Source: Peptostreptococcus sp. MV1 (GTDB lineage Bacteria; Bacillota; Clostridia; Peptostreptococcales; Peptostreptococcaceae). Taken from it: a stretch of 46,314 nucleotides of DNA. Every line of letters starts with the position of its first letter. The first letter of the stretch is position 1. The notes below the pieces were generated by a model, which ran no database searches, was not told the origin of the DNA, and saw only the letters and a program-made list of their open reading frames with translations. The position numbers and the translations under genes were made by a program. The DNA is taken from assembly GCF_000758885.1 (NCBI RefSeq), contig NZ_JRNB01000047.1, positions 1-46,314 on the forward strand. The letters are read 5' to 3'. Shown here piece after piece: positions 16,073-26,652 of this stretch.

Positions 16073-16783
16073 ATGCATAGTATAATGCAGTTGGACAGCT
16101 TCGATATGGAAATAGACTATAGGGCCCTGTGCGAGAATCTGGCAAGGGGTAATATGGAAAATGCCATGGGAGAGTTCAAAAAAATGTCTAGAGACTGGAT
16201 AGATAGTGAAAATATTGTAGCATACAGGGTATTTTTAAATAGCCTGATATATGCTATCTACTATTACACGCTTTTTACACATAATATTTCCTTGCAACGT
16301 TGTTGCTATCATTGTACAATATTGATGCATAAAAAGATAACGAGCAAGAATTTTGTGTCAACTGCAAGTATGATAGTTGGCCAGTATTATGATGAAATGT
16401 TGGAACACAATATACTAGGGGTCAATCCGTCCTTGAAGAGCGTATTCAAGTACATAGATGACAATATACAAAGACCTATCAGCCTAGAAGAGGCTTCGGA
16501 GTGTGCTCATATCAACAAGAGCTACCTATCGCAGTTATTCAAGCAAAAGACAGGCTATACCTTTAGTGCCTATGTGAATTTTAGGAAGCTAAACCGTGCC
16601 AGAAACCTGCTTTTGCAGACGGACAAGAATATAGCAGAGATTAGCCAAGAGTGCGGTTATAGGAATGTCAGCTATTTTTCTACAGTATTTACAAAGACGG
16701 TAGGTATATCTCCGGGTAACTTTAGGAAGACGGGATCAGCCTTCAAGTCTAGCATGGCATCAAACAGTGTAGAAGGTGATTGA
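16073..16783 (+). CDS. AraC-family transcriptional regulator
   Basis: A 236-residue regulator with a C-terminal AraC/XylS DNA-binding domain (about 130-222). First HTH: SLEEASECAHINKSYLSQLFKQKTG. Second HTH: IAEISQECGYRNVSYFSTVFTKTVGISPGNFRK. The N-terminal 120 residues are helical and contain several Cys/His (RCCYHC near 84-89); no cupin or periplasmic-binding domain is seen. ATG at 16073 is favoured by AGGGGGG upstream; a TTG at 16037 is unlikely. It lies one base before ispD, so it may be co-transcribed with ispDF, which is unusual. Confidence 0.9.
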   Translation: MHSIMQLDSFDMEIDYRALCENLARGNMENAMGEFKKMSRDWIDSENIVAYRVFLNSLIYAIYYYTLFTHNISLQRCCYHCTILMHKKITSKNFVSTASMIVGQYYDEMLEHNILGVNPSLKSVFKYIDDNIQRPISLEEASECAHINKSYLSQLFKQKTGYTFSAYVNFRKLNRARNLLLQTDKNIAEISQECGYRNVSYFSTVFTKTVGISPGNFRKTGSAFKSSMASNSVEGD

Positions 16784-16784
16784 T

Positions 16785-17483
16785 ATGGAAAAGATAAGAA
16801 AAGACCAAGTAAGGGCAGACGCAATAATATTAGCTGCTGGAGCTGGCAGGAGGATGATGTCTGACAAGAACAAGATTCTCTTGGACCTAGCAGGCAAGCC
16901 AATAATAGCCCATACCATAGCTAGGTTTTACGACCATTCAATGATTAGGAAGATAGTCCTAGCCATCAGGGCAGAGGATGAGGAAGAGATAGATTCAATT
17001 ATAGAACAATATATGTTCAAGAACATAGTCAAGGTAATCGGTGGTTCTGAGAGGCAAGACTCTATTTACAACTGTATAGGAGCCATTTCAGACGACACCA
17101 ATATAGTCCTGATACATGACGGGGCCAGGCCCTTTGTCGATGAGGATATAATCACTAGGTCAATCTTGGAGAGCCTAGACTGCGGTGCTATATGTGTAGG
17201 AGTTCCTAGCAAGGACACAGTCAAGATAGTTGACTCAGACAATAGAGTAGTCCAGACACCTGACAGGAGTCTAGTATGGTGTGCTCAGACGCCACAGACA
17301 TTTAGGTTTGACCTGATAAGGGAGGCACATACAAGGGCTAGGCAGGAAGGTTTTTTGGGGACTGATGATGCCAGCCTAGTAGAGAGGTACGGGCACAAGG
17401 TCAAGATGATAATGGGCTCATATATGAACAACAAGATTACAACGCCAGAAGATATAAGGCAGGCTAGGTATATATTTGATTAA
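16785..17483 (+). CDS. ispD: 2-C-methyl-D-erythritol 4-phosphate cytidylyltransferase
   Basis: Third step of the MEP isoprenoid pathway: MEP + CTP to CDP-ME. The 232-residue protein has the nucleotidyltransferase start AIILAAGAGRRM..DKNKI, then GG..RQDSI, VLIHDGARPFV, and QTPQTFRF with GTDDASLVE near the end. ATG at 16785 is preferred over GTG 16776 because AAGGTG lies about 8 bases upstream. The next pathway enzyme after one kinase step (IspF) follows directly. Confidence 0.95.
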   Translation: MEKIRKDQVRADAIILAAGAGRRMMSDKNKILLDLAGKPIIAHTIARFYDHSMIRKIVLAIRAEDEEEIDSIIEQYMFKNIVKVIGGSERQDSIYNCIGAISDDTNIVLIHDGARPFVDEDIITRSILESLDCGAICVGVPSKDTVKIVDSDNRVVQTPDRSLVWCAQTPQTFRFDLIREAHTRARQEGFLGTDDASLVERYGHKVKMIMGSYMNNKITTPEDIRQARYIFD

Positions 17484-17508
17484 GAAACAGGCTATATATA
17501 TTTTATAA

Positions 17509-17539
17509 AAATCCTCGGTAAATCAATTGCCGGGGATTT
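17509..17539 (+). other. Hairpin between ispD and ispF
   Basis: AAATCCTCGG and CCGGGGATTT form a 10-base stem (one G-T pair) with an 11-base loop. There is no T tract, so it may modulate read-through or mRNA stability rather than terminate. Confidence 0.4.
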
Positions 17540-17561
17540 AGTAGTAATAAGGAGGAAGATA

Positions 17562-18035
17562 ATGAGAGTAGGGATAGGGTACGATGTACACAAGTTGGTA
17601 GAGGGTAGGGACCTCATAATAGGTGGTGTCAAGATAGAACATGACAAGGGGCTGCTTGGCCATTCAGATGCCGATGTCTTGACTCATGCCCTGATAGACG
17701 CAATATTTGGGGCCCTAGCAGAGGGAGACCTAGGCAGGCACTTCCCTGATACAGACTCAAAGTACAAGGGGGCAGACAGTCTAAGACTCTTGGAATATGC
17801 CAAGGAATTAATGGACCAGAAGGGATACAGGCTAGGCAATGCTGATTGTACGATTATAGCCCAGGCTCCCAAGATGGCTCCTCACCTGTCTAGTATGGTA
17901 GATAATTTTGCTAGGCTACTGGATACTGACAGGACTAGTATCAACGTCAAGGCAACTACAGAAGAAGGACTAGGCTTCACCGGTGCCAGACAAGGAATAT
18001 CATCACAGGCTATAGTCTTGTTGGTGGAAAAATAG
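17562..18035 (+). CDS. ispF: 2-C-methyl-D-erythritol 2,4-cyclodiphosphate synthase
   Basis: MEP pathway enzyme forming MEcPP from CDP-ME-2-phosphate; homotrimeric with Zn. The 157-residue protein has the canonical start [11 protein letters not shown] (metal ligands Asp8 and His10), [28 protein letters not shown], and the C-terminal [24 protein letters not shown] precedes ATG. It is in an ispD-ispF pair. Confidence 0.97.
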   Translation: MRVGIGYDVHKLVEGRDLIIGGVKIEHDKGLLGHSDADVLTHALIDAIFGALAEGDLGRHFPDTDSKYKGADSLRLLEYAKELMDQKGYRLGNADCTIIAQAPKMAPHLSSMVDNFARLLDTDRTSINVKATTEEGLGFTGARQGISSQAIVLLVEK

Positions 18036-18053
18036 AAAGAGGGGTGTATAGGG

Positions 18054-19328
18054 ATGAATGTTTTAGAAAATAAAAAATCGAAAAAGTATTATAATATAGC
18101 TGTTGTTGGAACTGGTTATGTAGGTTTGTCTATATCTATACTTTTGGCCCAGTTTAATAGCGTTGTAGCCGTTGATGTTATAGAGGAAAAGGTGAATATG
18201 ATAAATAACAAAAAATCCCCTATACACGATGATTATATAGAAAATTATTTATCTAATAAGGATTTAAATTTAGTTGCTACTTTGGATGCGAATTATGCTT
18301 ATAAGGATGCAGATTATGTTGTTATAGCAGCACCTACAAATTATGATGCACAAAAAAATTATTTTGATACATCATCTGTGGAGTCTGTTGTTGAAAATGT
18401 GTTAGAAGTTAATAAAAATGCTATTATAGTTATTAAGTCTACTATACCAGTTGGATATACTGAATCTATAAGGAAAAAATATAATACTAGAAATATTATA
18501 TTCAGTCCAGAATTTTTGAGGGAGTCCAAGGCATTGTATGACAATTTGTATCCGTCTAGGATAATAGTGTCTGCAGATAAGGATGATAAATATCTTGTTG
18601 AAGCGAGTAATATATTTGCCAACTTGTTGGCAGAGGGTGCTATTAAGGAAGATATAGAGATTTTATCGATGGGATTTACAGAGGCAGAGGCAGTCAAGCT
18701 ATTTGCAAATACATATCTAGCACTTAGGGTTAGCTATTTTAATGAGTTGGATACATATGCCGAAATGAAAGGCTTAAATACAGAGAGTATAATAAAGGGT
18801 GTTTGCTTAGATCCAAGGATAGGCAACCATTATAACAATCCATCTTTTGGATATGGAGGCTATTGTTTACCCAAGGATACCAAGCAACTATTAGCAAACT
18901 ACGATAGCGTACCTCAGAATATGATGTCCGCTATTGTAGAAAGTAATAAAACTAGAAAGGATTTTATCGCTGATAGGGTTTTGAACTTAGCTGATTATTA
19001 TGATTACAACAGTCATGGTGAATATTCTCTTGAAAATGAGAAGGAATGTATAGTAGGTGTCTATAGGTTGACTATGAAGTCTAATTCTGACAACTTTAGA
19101 CATTCATCTATACAAGGTGTAATGAAGAGATTAAAGGCTAAGGGAGCTACTATAGTTATATATGAGCCCAGCCTAGAAGATGGAACCACATTTTTTGGAA
19201 GTAAGATAGTAAATGATATAAATAGGTTTAAGTCGATTAGCCATAGTATAATAGCAAATAGATATGATTCTTGCCTTGATGATGTAATTGATAAGGTATA
19301 TACGAGAGATCTTTTTAAGAGAGATTAG
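18054..19328 (+). CDS. ugd: UDP-glucose/UDP-sugar 6-dehydrogenase
   Basis: A 424-residue NAD-dependent dehydrogenase that oxidises a UDP-hexose to the uronate for surface polysaccharides. The N-terminal Rossmann motif is VVGTGYVG (17-24), with [18 protein letters not shown] and the catalytic loop [15 protein letters not shown] (Cys271), which matches the E. coli Ugd type. It is longer than the usual 388-400 residues at the N-terminus ([14 protein letters not shown]). Codon use is clearly more AT-rich than ispF or rpsL on either side, suggesting horizontal acquisition. No other polysaccharide genes are adjacent. Confidence 0.92.
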   Translation: MNVLENKKSKKYYNIAVVGTGYVGLSISILLAQFNSVVAVDVIEEKVNMINNKKSPIHDDYIENYLSNKDLNLVATLDANYAYKDADYVVIAAPTNYDAQKNYFDTSSVESVVENVLEVNKNAIIVIKSTIPVGYTESIRKKYNTRNIIFSPEFLRESKALYDNLYPSRIIVSADKDDKYLVEASNIFANLLAEGAIKEDIEILSMGFTEAEAVKLFANTYLALRVSYFNELDTYAEMKGLNTESIIKGVCLDPRIGNHYNNPSFGYGGYCLPKDTKQLLANYDSVPQNMMSAIVESNKTRKDFIADRVLNLADYYDYNSHGEYSLENEKECIVGVYRLTMKSNSDNFRHSSIQGVMKRLKAKGATIVIYEPSLEDGTTFFGSKIVNDINRFKSISHSIIANRYDSCLDDVIDKVYTRDLFKRD

Positions 19329-19380
19329 TAAAAAAAATTAAATAAAAGACAGGGAATTGATGTGTGAGAATTGAAAAAAA

Positions 19381-19431
19381 GGAAAATAATAGTGATTGAT
19401 GGATGTGAAGATCCACTTAATTCTATTTTCC
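19381..19431 (+). other. Imperfect long hairpin after ugd
   Basis: GGAAAATA and TATTTTCC, with inner AGTG/CACT, enclose a 19-base loop region. It may end ugd transcription, although only a short A-rich tract follows. Confidence 0.35.
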
Positions 19432-19451
19432 AAAAATTATTCTACAACTAG

Positions 19452-19516
19452 TTGACACAAGGCCTGTGAGGTGATAAAATTATAAGGTATGTAATCTACA
19501 GATTGCATACCTTTTT
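19452..19516 (+). promoter_or_regulatory. Promoter with overlapping terminator hairpin ahead of rpsL
   Basis: TTGACA (19452-19457) and TAAAAT (19475-19480) have 17-base spacing. From 19485 a hairpin of up to about 12 base pairs (AGGTATGTAATCT with AGATTGCATACCT) is followed by TTTTT. The expected start site falls inside the left arm, so RNA from this promoter would carry only part of the stem. The hairpin can thus terminate read-through from ugd while sparing the str transcript. Confidence 0.6.
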
Positions 19517-19623
19517 AGTGAAGACTAAAAGCATCAAAACAATTAATCAATATGCTAAGCATATTGGTCAGGTTGGCGATCAATTAACAAGATCGAAAAT
19601 TTTAACAAAAGGAGGTGCAGTTG

Positions 19624-20046
19624 ATGCCAACAATCAACCAATTAGTACGTAAGAGTAGAAAAGCTGTAGAAAAGAAATCTACTGCTCCAGCACTTCAGAA
19701 GGGCTACAATTCTTTATACAAGAAGGCCACTGATATTAGTGCTCCACAGAAGAGAGGTGTTTGTACTTCTGTAAAGACAGTAACACCTAAGAAGCCAAAC
19801 TCAGCCCTTAGAAAGGTTGCCAGAGTTAGACTTACAAACGGTATAGAAGTATCTGCATACATACCAGGTGAAGGTCATAACCTACAGGAACATAGTGTTG
19901 TTATGATCAGAGGTGGTAGAGTTAAGGACTTACCAGGTGTAAGATACCATATCCTAAGAGGTACACTAGATACTGCAGGTGTTGACGCTAGAAGACAGTC
20001 AAGATCTAAGTACGGTGCTAAGAGACCAAAGGAAGCTAAGAAGTAG
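19624..20046 (+). CDS. rpsL: 30S ribosomal protein S12
   Basis: A 140-residue decoding-centre protein. PTINQLVRK at the start, then [43 protein letters not shown] and the basic tail identify it. Lysines of the streptomycin-relevant sites (TPKKPNS and RVKDLPG) are the sensitive wild-type form. ATG at 19624 follows AAAGGAGGTG. First gene of the str operon. Confidence 0.98.
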   Translation: MPTINQLVRKSRKAVEKKSTAPALQKGYNSLYKKATDISAPQKRGVCTSVKTVTPKKPNSALRKVARVRLTNGIEVSAYIPGEGHNLQEHSVVMIRGGRVKDLPGVRYHILRGTLDTAGVDARRQSRSKYGAKRPKEAKK

Positions 20047-20274
20047 GTTAGAGATAACTACTAGATAGCGACTAGATTTGACCCATACCTTTGACTTGGG
20101 GGTCAAGGAGAGGGCTAGGCCCAGGGCGGGTTCAAGCCATAATATGAACAGACAAGTAGCTGGAAATCAGCAATTGATTATAGTTCGATGCTTTAAATAA
20201 ATATATTTATGGCATCACGGCAGACATTGTCGAGTACCTATGATTTAACTTTAATAATTAAGGAGGGAAGCGTA
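20047..20274 (+). promoter_or_regulatory. Structured rpsL-rpsG spacer
   Basis: The 228-base spacer is long for this operon. It contains TTGACCC ... GGGGTCAA and GGCTAGGCCCAGGGCGGG, which can form GC-rich stems, unlike the AT-rich DNA around it. In E. coli S7 represses the operon by binding the rpsL-rpsG spacer, so an S7-type control site is a reasonable guess here. No T tract is seen. Confidence 0.4.
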
Positions 20275-20745
20275 ATGCCAAGAAAAGGTAATGTTCCAAA
20301 GAGAGAAGTTTTACCAGATCCAATGTACGGAAGTAAGGTAGTAACAAAGTTAATAAATAATTTAATGTATGACGGAAAAAGAGGAAAGTCACAGAGAATA
20401 GTATACGATGCGTTCGCACTAGTAGCTGAAAGAACTGGAGAAGATGCTCTAGAAGTATTCAGCAAGGCTATGGAAAACATCATGCCAGTACTAGAAGTTA
20501 AGGCTAGAAGAGTTGGTGGTGCCAACTATCAGGTGCCTATCGAAGTTAGAGCTGACAGAAGACAGACTCTAGGACTTAGATGGTTAGTAAAATATACAAG
20601 AGCTAGAGGCGAAAAGGGAATGGTCGAAAAGCTAGCAAAGGAAATAATAGATGCAGCTAACAACACAGGAGCCTCAGTCAAGAAGAAAGAAGATACTCAC
20701 AAGATGGCAGAAGCTAATAAGGCATTTGCTCACTACAGATGGTAG
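20275..20745 (+). CDS. rpsG: 30S ribosomal protein S7
   Basis: A 156-residue primary 16S rRNA binding protein of the 30S head. [35 protein letters not shown] and the [22 protein letters not shown] block are diagnostic. ATG at 20275 follows AAGGAGGGAAG; upstream in-frame codons from 20209 are not used. It is 39 bases before fusA. Confidence 0.98.
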   Translation: MPRKGNVPKREVLPDPMYGSKVVTKLINNLMYDGKRGKSQRIVYDAFALVAERTGEDALEVFSKAMENIMPVLEVKARRVGGANYQVPIEVRADRRQTLGLRWLVKYTRARGEKGMVEKLAKEIIDAANNTGASVKKKEDTHKMAEANKAFAHYRW

Positions 20746-20784
20746 TCATCAAACTGAGTTTGAAATAATTTAAGGAGGAAAGAA

Positions 20785-22851
20785 ATGGCTAGACAATTTC
20801 CATTGGAAAAGACTAGAAATATAGGAATAATGGCCCACATAGATGCAGGTAAGACTACAACTACAGAGAGAATCTTGTTCTATGCAGGTCGTACTCATAA
20901 AATCGGTGAAACTCATGACGGTGCGTCTCAGATGGACTGGATGGAGCAGGAAAAAGAAAGAGGTATCACAATTACTTCTGCGGCTACTACTTGTCAGTGG
21001 GATGGTCACAGAGTAAATATTATAGATACTCCAGGACACGTCGACTTTACAGTAGAAGTTGAAAGATCTCTAAGAGTTCTAGATGGTTCTGTAGCAGTTT
21101 TCTGTGCCAGATCTGGAGTTGAGCCTCAGTCAGAAAATGTATGGAGACAGGCTGAAACTTACGGTGTTCCTAGAATCGCATTCGTAAACAAGATGGACAG
21201 ACAGGGTGCTGACTTCCTAAACGTTGTTGGAATGATGAAGGAAAGACTAAAGGCTAATGCTGTAGCTATACAGTTACCAATAGGTAGTGAAGACAACTTC
21301 ACAGGTATCATAGACCTACTAACTATGAAGGCTAGTATCTACAAGAACGACGAGGGTACTGAAATCGAAGTTATAGACATTCCATCTGACATGGTAGACC
21401 AGGCTAATGAATATAGGGAAATCATGGTAGAAGCAGTTGCAGAAACTGATGAAGACCTAATGATGAAGTACCTAGAAGGTGAAGAAATAAGTATAGATGA
21501 ACTAAAGCTAGCTATCAGAAAGGCTACTATCGCTTGTGAAATGAACCCAGTACTATGTGGTACTGCTTACAAGAACAAGGGTGTTCAGTTACTCTTAGAC
21601 GCTGTTATAGATTACCTACCAGCTCCAACTGATATAGAATCTATAAAGGGTATCCTACCAGATGGTGAAGAAAGTGAAAGACATGCATCAGATGATGAAC
21701 CATTCTCAGCTCTTGCATTCAAGATCATGACTGACCCATTCGTAGGTAAGTTAGCATTCTTTAGAGTTTACTCTGGTAAGCTAGAGTCTGGTTCTTATGT
21801 ACTAAATGCTACAAAGAATAAGAGAGAAAGAATTGGTCGTATCCTTCAGATGCATGCCAATACAAGAGAAGAAATAACAGAAGTTTATGCAGGTGATATA
21901 GCTGCTGCAGTTGGTCTAAAGGATACAACTACAGGAGATTCACTATGCGATCCTAATGAGCCTATTATTCTTGAATCAATGGAATTCCCAGAACCAGTTA
22001 TCTTCGTTGCTATAGAACCAGCTTCTAAGGCAGCTCAGGAAAAGATGGGTGTAGCTCTTCAGAAGCTTGCTGAAGAAGACCCTACATTCACAGTTAGAAC
22101 TGATGCAGAAACTGGCCAGACTATCATCGGTGGTATGGGTGAGCTTCACCTTGAAATCATCGTTGACAGACTACTTAGAGAATTCAAGGTTGAAGCTACA
22201 GTTGGTGCTCCTCAGGTTGCATACAGAGAAACTATCACAGTTCCAGTTGATGTTGAGTACAAGTACTCTAAGCAGTCAGGTGGTAGAGGTCAGTACGGTC
22301 ACGTTAAGATCAGAGTTAACCCACTTGAGCCAGGCGAAGGATACAAGTTCGAAAACAAGACGGTTGGTGGATCTGTACCTAAGGAATATGTTGGTCCAGT
22401 TGATCAGGGTATCCAGGGTGCTATGCAGTCAGGTATCGTAGCTGGTTACCCAGTTGTTGACGTTGCTGTTGAATTATACGATGGTTCTTACCATGAAGTC
22501 GATTCATCAGAAATGGCCTTCAAGATGGCAGCTTCTATGGCCTTCAAGGATGCAATGAAGAAGGGTAATGCAGTTCTTCTTGAACCAATCTTCGCAGTTG
22601 AAGTTGTTACTCCAGACGATTACATGGGTGACGTTATGGGTGACCTTAACTCTAGAAGAGGTATGATTCAGGGTATGGAAGAAAGAAATGGTGCTCAGGT
22701 TGTTAGAGCTCACGTTCCACTATCTGAAATGTTCGGATATTCTACAGACCTTAGATCTACAACTCAGGGTAGAGCAACTTACACTATGATATTCGACCAC
22801 TATGCACAGGTTCCAGCATCTGTTGCTAAAAAGATAACAGAAGGTAAGTAG
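20785..22851 (+). CDS. fusA: Elongation factor G
   Basis: The 688-residue translocase GTPase. G1 AHIDAGKTT (17-25), [11 protein letters not shown] switch I, DTPGHVDF and NKMDRQGAD are present, followed by domains II-V with GMGELHLEI and [10 protein letters not shown] in domain III/IV and the C-terminal [17 protein letters not shown]. Codon use is strongly biased, as for highly expressed genes. SD AAGGAGG precedes ATG. Confidence 0.98.
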   Translation: MARQFPLEKTRNIGIMAHIDAGKTTTTERILFYAGRTHKIGETHDGASQMDWMEQEKERGITITSAATTCQWDGHRVNIIDTPGHVDFTVEVERSLRVLDGSVAVFCARSGVEPQSENVWRQAETYGVPRIAFVNKMDRQGADFLNVVGMMKERLKANAVAIQLPIGSEDNFTGIIDLLTMKASIYKNDEGTEIEVIDIPSDMVDQANEYREIMVEAVAETDEDLMMKYLEGEEISIDELKLAIRKATIACEMNPVLCGTAYKNKGVQLLLDAVIDYLPAPTDIESIKGILPDGEESERHASDDEPFSALAFKIMTDPFVGKLAFFRVYSGKLESGSYVLNATKNKRERIGRILQMHANTREEITEVYAGDIAAAVGLKDTTTGDSLCDPNEPIILESMEFPEPVIFVAIEPASKAAQEKMGVALQKLAEEDPTFTVRTDAETGQTIIGGMGELHLEIIVDRLLREFKVEATVGAPQVAYRETITVPVDVEYKYSKQSGGRGQYGHVKIRVNPLEPGEGYKFENKTVGGSVPKEYVGPVDQGIQGAMQSGIVAGYPVVDVAVELYDGSYHEVDSSEMAFKMAASMAFKDAMKKGNAVLLEPIFAVEVVTPDDYMGDVMGDLNSRRGMIQGMEERNGAQVVRAHVPLSEMFGYSTDLRSTTQGRATYTMIFDHYAQVPASVAKKITEGK

Positions 22852-22933
22852 TCTTAAAAGTCTAATTAATATAGACTAGCCAAGACTTGAACTTTATAAA
22901 GTAAAAAAGGGTCGTAAATCCGTTTATAGACTC

Positions 22934-22953
22934 AAAAAATCATCAGATTTTTT
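22934..22953 (+). terminator. Short terminator after fusA
   Basis: AAAAAATC, loop ATCA, then GATTTTTT: an 8-bp A/T-rich stem ending in Ts. Probably only partly efficient, so some transcripts may reach tuf. Confidence 0.55.
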
Positions 22954-22962
22954 AATGAAATG

Positions 22963-22991
22963 TTGAAAAATAAGTATAAAAGTGATATACT
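22963..22991 (+). promoter_or_regulatory. Separate promoter for tuf
   Basis: TTGAAA (22963-22968), 17-base spacer, TATACT (22986-22991). A short stem with CCC/GGG (GGAGGG...CCCTCC, 23007-23027) lies in the 5' leader before the tuf SD at about 23052. Confidence 0.65.
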
Positions 22992-23066
22992 TATAAAGAA
23001 TAAAAAGGAGGGTGGATTCCGCCCTCCAATAAATAAATATTAATTTCTTAAGGGAGGAAACTTAAA

Positions 23067-24260
23067 ATGGCAAAAGCTAAATTTGAAAGAAATAAGCCAC
23101 ATGTTAATATTGGTACAATCGGTCACGTTGACCACGGTAAGACTACATTAACAGCAGCTATAACAAAGACATTATTCAACAAGTATCAGTTAGGTGAAGC
23201 AGTAGACTTCGCTAACATAGATAAGGCACCAGAAGAAAGAGAAAGAGGTATCACAATCTCTACAGCTCACGTTGAATACGAAACTCCAGCTAGACACTAC
23301 GCTCACGTAGACTGCCCAGGACATGCCGACTATGTTAAGAACATGATCACAGGTGCTGCTCAGATGGACGGTGCTATCCTAGTTGTTGCTGCAACAGATG
23401 GTCCAATGCCTCAGACAAGAGAACATATCCTACTTTCTAGACAGGTTGGTGTTCCTTACATCGTTGTATTCCTAAACAAGTGTGATATGGTAGACGATGA
23501 AGAACTTCTTGAACTAGTTGAAATGGAAGTTAGAGAATTACTTAACGAATATGATTTCCCAGGAGATGATACTCCAATAGTTAGAGGTTCTGCTCTAATG
23601 GCTCTTGAAAACCCAGATTCTGAATGGGGTGAAAAGATAGTAGAATTCTACAACATGATAGATGAATACATCCCAGCTCCAGAAAGAGACGTTGACAAGC
23701 CATTCCTAATGCCAGTAGAAGACGTATTCTCAATCACTGGTAGAGGTACAGTTGCAACTGGTAGAGTTGAAAGAGGTGTTCTTAAGGTTTCTGATGAAGT
23801 TGAACTAGTTGGTTTAACTGAAGAACCAAGAAAGGTTGTAGTAACAGGAGTAGAAATGTTCAGAAAGTTACTAGATCAGGCAGAAGCTGGTGATAACATC
23901 GGTGCTCTACTAAGAGGTGTTCAGAGAGACGAAATCGAAAGAGGACAGGTTCTTGCTCAGCCAGGAACAGTTCACGCTCATACTAAGTTCAAGGCAGAAA
24001 TCTACGTTCTTAAGAAAGAAGAAGGTGGTAGACATACTCCTTTCTTCGATGGATATAGACCACAGTTCTACTTCAGAACAACTGACGTAACTGGTGAGTG
24101 TAAGCTTCCAGAAGGTATAGAAATGGTTATGCCTGGTGACAACGTAACAATCGAAGTTGACCTAATCAACTCTATCTGTGTTGAAGAAGGTCTTAGATTC
24201 GCCATCAGAGAAGGTGGTAGAACTGTAGCTTCAGGTGTTGTTGCTTCTATAATTGAATAA
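23067..24260 (+). CDS. tuf: Elongation factor Tu
   Basis: The 397-residue EF-Tu delivers aminoacyl-tRNA to the ribosome. G1 GHVDHGKTT (19-27), switch [41 protein letters not shown] and NKCDMVDD are all intact, as are domains II and III. SD GGGAGG precedes ATG. It has its own promoter and a strong terminator, and no second tuf copy is in the window. Confidence 0.98.
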   Translation: MAKAKFERNKPHVNIGTIGHVDHGKTTLTAAITKTLFNKYQLGEAVDFANIDKAPEERERGITISTAHVEYETPARHYAHVDCPGHADYVKNMITGAAQMDGAILVVAATDGPMPQTREHILLSRQVGVPYIVVFLNKCDMVDDEELLELVEMEVRELLNEYDFPGDDTPIVRGSALMALENPDSEWGEKIVEFYNMIDEYIPAPERDVDKPFLMPVEDVFSITGRGTVATGRVERGVLKVSDEVELVGLTEEPRKVVVTGVEMFRKLLDQAEAGDNIGALLRGVQRDEIERGQVLAQPGTVHAHTKFKAEIYVLKKEEGGRHTPFFDGYRPQFYFRTTDVTGECKLPEGIEMVMPGDNVTIEVDLINSICVEEGLRFAIREGGRTVASGVVASIIE

Positions 24261-24283
24261 TTATTATATTATTTGGTATATAT

Positions 24284-24312
24284 AAAGAGAGTGCAAAAGC
24301 ACTCTCTTTTTT
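24284..24312 (+). terminator. Terminator after tuf
   Basis: Perfect 11-bp stem AAAGAGAGTGC/GCACTCTCTTT with an AAAA loop and a T tract. Confidence 0.95.
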
Positions 24313-24332
24313 AAAATATATAGGAGGTAATT

Positions 24333-25160
24333 ATGAAATTAATTTCGTGGAATATAGATTCCCTAAATGCAGCCCTAACAAGTGATTCTGCTAGAGCCTT
24401 GTTGTCTAGGGATGTACTAAAAAAACTAGCTGGTATGGATGCGGATATCCTAGCACTACAGGAGACTAAGTTGTCTGCCAAGGGACCAACAAAAAAGCAC
24501 ATTGAGTGCCTAGAAGAAATCTTTGAAGCTTATGACCTAGTTTGGAGGTCATCTGTTGAACCTGCTAGAAAGGGTTATGCAGGTACCATGTTCCTATACA
24601 AAAAGGGTATGAAACTTGAGGTTACATATCCTGAGATAGGGGCTCCTGATACAATGGATTATGAGGGGAGGATTATCACTCTTGACTTAGATTCTTGCTA
24701 TGTAACTCAGGTATATACACCTAATGCTGGCGACGGCCTAAAGAGGTTGGAAGATAGGCAGGCTTGGGATATCAAGTATGCAGACTACCTAGAAGGTTTG
24801 GCCAAGATCAAGCCAGTCCTTGCCTGTGGTGACTATAATGTCGCCCATAAGGAAATAGACCTTGCCAACCCAGCTAATAATCACAGGTCTCCGGGCTTTA
24901 CTGATGAAGAGAGAGAAGGCTTTACCAACCTACTTGCTAGGGGATTTGTGGATACTTTTAGGCAGGTTCATGGAGATGTCAAGGATGTGTATTCTTGGTG
25001 GGCTCAGAGGGTCAAGACTAGCAAGATTAATAATACAGGCTGGAGAATTGACTATTGGATAGTTAGCCAGGATGTGGCTGATAAGGTTATGGTATCAGAG
25101 ATGATTGATTCTGGGGCAAGGCAGGACCATACTCCGATTCTTTTAGAGGTTGACCTCTAA
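24333..25160 (+). CDS. xth: Exodeoxyribonuclease III (AP endonuclease)
   Basis: A 275-residue DNA repair enzyme of the EEP fold. MKLISWNIDSLNA, LALQETKLS (catalytic Glu44), GRIITLDLDSCYVTQVYTPNAG, ACGDYNVAH, WRIDYWIVS and the C-terminal DHTPI (His266) are in the expected order. GDYN replaces the commoner GDFN/GDLN without loss of the key Asp and Asn. ATG follows AGGAGG. It stands alone after the tuf terminator. Confidence 0.94.
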   Translation: MKLISWNIDSLNAALTSDSARALLSRDVLKKLAGMDADILALQETKLSAKGPTKKHIECLEEIFEAYDLVWRSSVEPARKGYAGTMFLYKKGMKLEVTYPEIGAPDTMDYEGRIITLDLDSCYVTQVYTPNAGDGLKRLEDRQAWDIKYADYLEGLAKIKPVLACGDYNVAHKEIDLANPANNHRSPGFTDEEREGFTNLLARGFVDTFRQVHGDVKDVYSWWAQRVKTSKINNTGWRIDYWIVSQDVADKVMVSEMIDSGARQDHTPILLEVDL

Positions 25161-25359
25161 ATACCTAAATATAATGTACAGGACCATGCAGAGTTTATTA
25201 TGAATACCATCCACTACAAGCTTATGCAACTTTTTCAGTTATTGAGAGACGAGTGTAGTAAATTTCTCTTATTGGTGATATAATGAAAAGTGTAGTATAT
25301 TACATTTTTTATTGATAAAAAGTGATACATATAACATTTTTTACCGAAAGAGGTGGTAG

Positions 25360-26652
25360 ATGATGAAGCGTGATTTTGAAAAGGTGCTATTGAATTGGAA
25401 GTTAAATAAAAATAAGAAGCCCCTTTTAATTCAAGGGGCTAGGCAGGTTGGTAAGACTTATATTGTCAGGAAGTTTGCACGAGAGAACTATAAAAATGTG
25501 GTTTATCTAAATTTTGAAGAAAATAAAAGTTTGAATGATATATTTATAAATGACCTTAATCCGGATAGAATTGTGGCTGTTATAGGTGTATTGTATGATG
25601 TAGAAGTTAATGAGGATACTGTGTTTATATTTGATGAGGTCCAGGCTAGTGAGAGGGCGATAACATCTTTGAAATATTTTGAGGAGTCTGATAATTTGTA
25701 TAATGTTATAGCTACAGGAAGTATGCTTGGAATCTATATGAATCGTGAAGAGTTTTCGTTTCCTGTAGGTAAGGTGCAGTTGGAGACAATGAGACCTATG
25801 ACATTTAAAGAATTTTTGATTGCAAAAGGCAAATCTTCAATTATTAAAATGATAGAGAGTTCTTATAAGAAGAATGAGTACTTTCCCTTGCATGATATGG
25901 CTCTTGGTTTATATAGGGAATATTTGCTGGTCGGCGGTATGCCAGAGGCGGTTTACACCTATATATCCACCAATGACTTGGATAAGGTTAGGCAGGTGCA
26001 AAATTTAATAAATAATTCATATATTGCTGATATGCAGAAATATGCATCTAATGAAGATTCTACAAAACTGTATGATATATTCAAGAGTATACCTGTGCAT
26101 TTAGGCAAGGATAATAAAAAGTTTAAGTATAGCGTAATAAAGTCTGGAGCCAGGGCTAAAGACTATGCATACCCAATTCATTGGTTGGAAATGTCAGGTA
26201 TTATTAATAAGCTTGAAAGAATAAGCGAGGGAAGCATCCCAATTGCTGCCTATAGGGAACCTAGTTTTTTTAAAGTATATTTATCAGATGTGGGACTTTT
26301 TTCGAGAATGATAAATATGCCTTATGAAAAAGTGCTTGTAGATGACAAGATACTAGGTATATATAAGGGGACTTTGGCAGAGTTATATGTGCTTGAGGAA
26401 TTAGTCGCAAGTGGCGTGGAACCCTATTATTGGAATCCAAATCAAAATACAGAACTAGACTTTGTATATCAATCTTCACAAGGTGAGATTATACCAATAG
26501 AAGTAAAATCAGGCCAGAGAACTAGGTCAAAAAGTCTAGATAAATTTATGAAAAAGTATGGGGCTGAGGCTATAAGACTTTCAACAAAAAATTTCGGATA
26601 TGAGGATGGAATTAAGAGTGTTCCATTATATGCCACTTGGTGCATAAGATAG
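25360..26652 (+). CDS. AAA ATPase with DUF4143 (archaeal-type ATPase family)
   Basis: A 430-residue protein. The N-terminal P-loop domain has GARQVGKT (26-33) and Walker B VFIFDEVQ (88-95), then a sensor motif TGSMLG. The C-terminal half (about 200-430) is the DUF4143 nuclease-like domain, with Y.RE.L..GG.PE near 188-200 and the E..ELDFV...GEIIPIEVKSG block resembling a restriction-endonuclease-fold core (D, E-V-K). Function is unknown; such proteins are common, often multicopy and strain-variable. A separate DUF4143 fragment lies at 30248-30508. The GAGGTGG SD serves tandem ATGs. Confidence 0.9.
   Translation: MMKRDFEKVLLNWKLNKNKKPLLIQGARQVGKTYIVRKFARENYKNVVYLNFEENKSLNDIFINDLNPDRIVAVIGVLYDVEVNEDTVFIFDEVQASERAITSLKYFEESDNLYNVIATGSMLGIYMNREEFSFPVGKVQLETMRPMTFKEFLIAKGKSSIIKMIESSYKKNEYFPLHDMALGLYREYLLVGGMPEAVYTYISTNDLDKVRQVQNLINNSYIADMQKYASNEDSTKLYDIFKSIPVHLGKDNKKFKYSVIKSGARAKDYAYPIHWLEMSGIINKLERISEGSIPIAAYREPSFFKVYLSDVGLFSRMINMPYEKVLVDDKILGIYKGTLAELYVLEELVASGVEPYYWNPNQNTELDFVYQSSQGEIIPIEVKSGQRTRSKSLDKFMKKYGAEAIRLSTKNFGYEDGIKSVPLYATWCIR

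Noticed and set aside
19624-20046. Streptomycin-resistance change in S12
   Set aside because: The two lysine sites in TPKKPNS and RVKDLPG are wild type.
20770-21039. Minus-strand ORF opposite fusA
   Set aside because: It is a shadow of the strongly biased fusA codons, without its own SD or family likeness.
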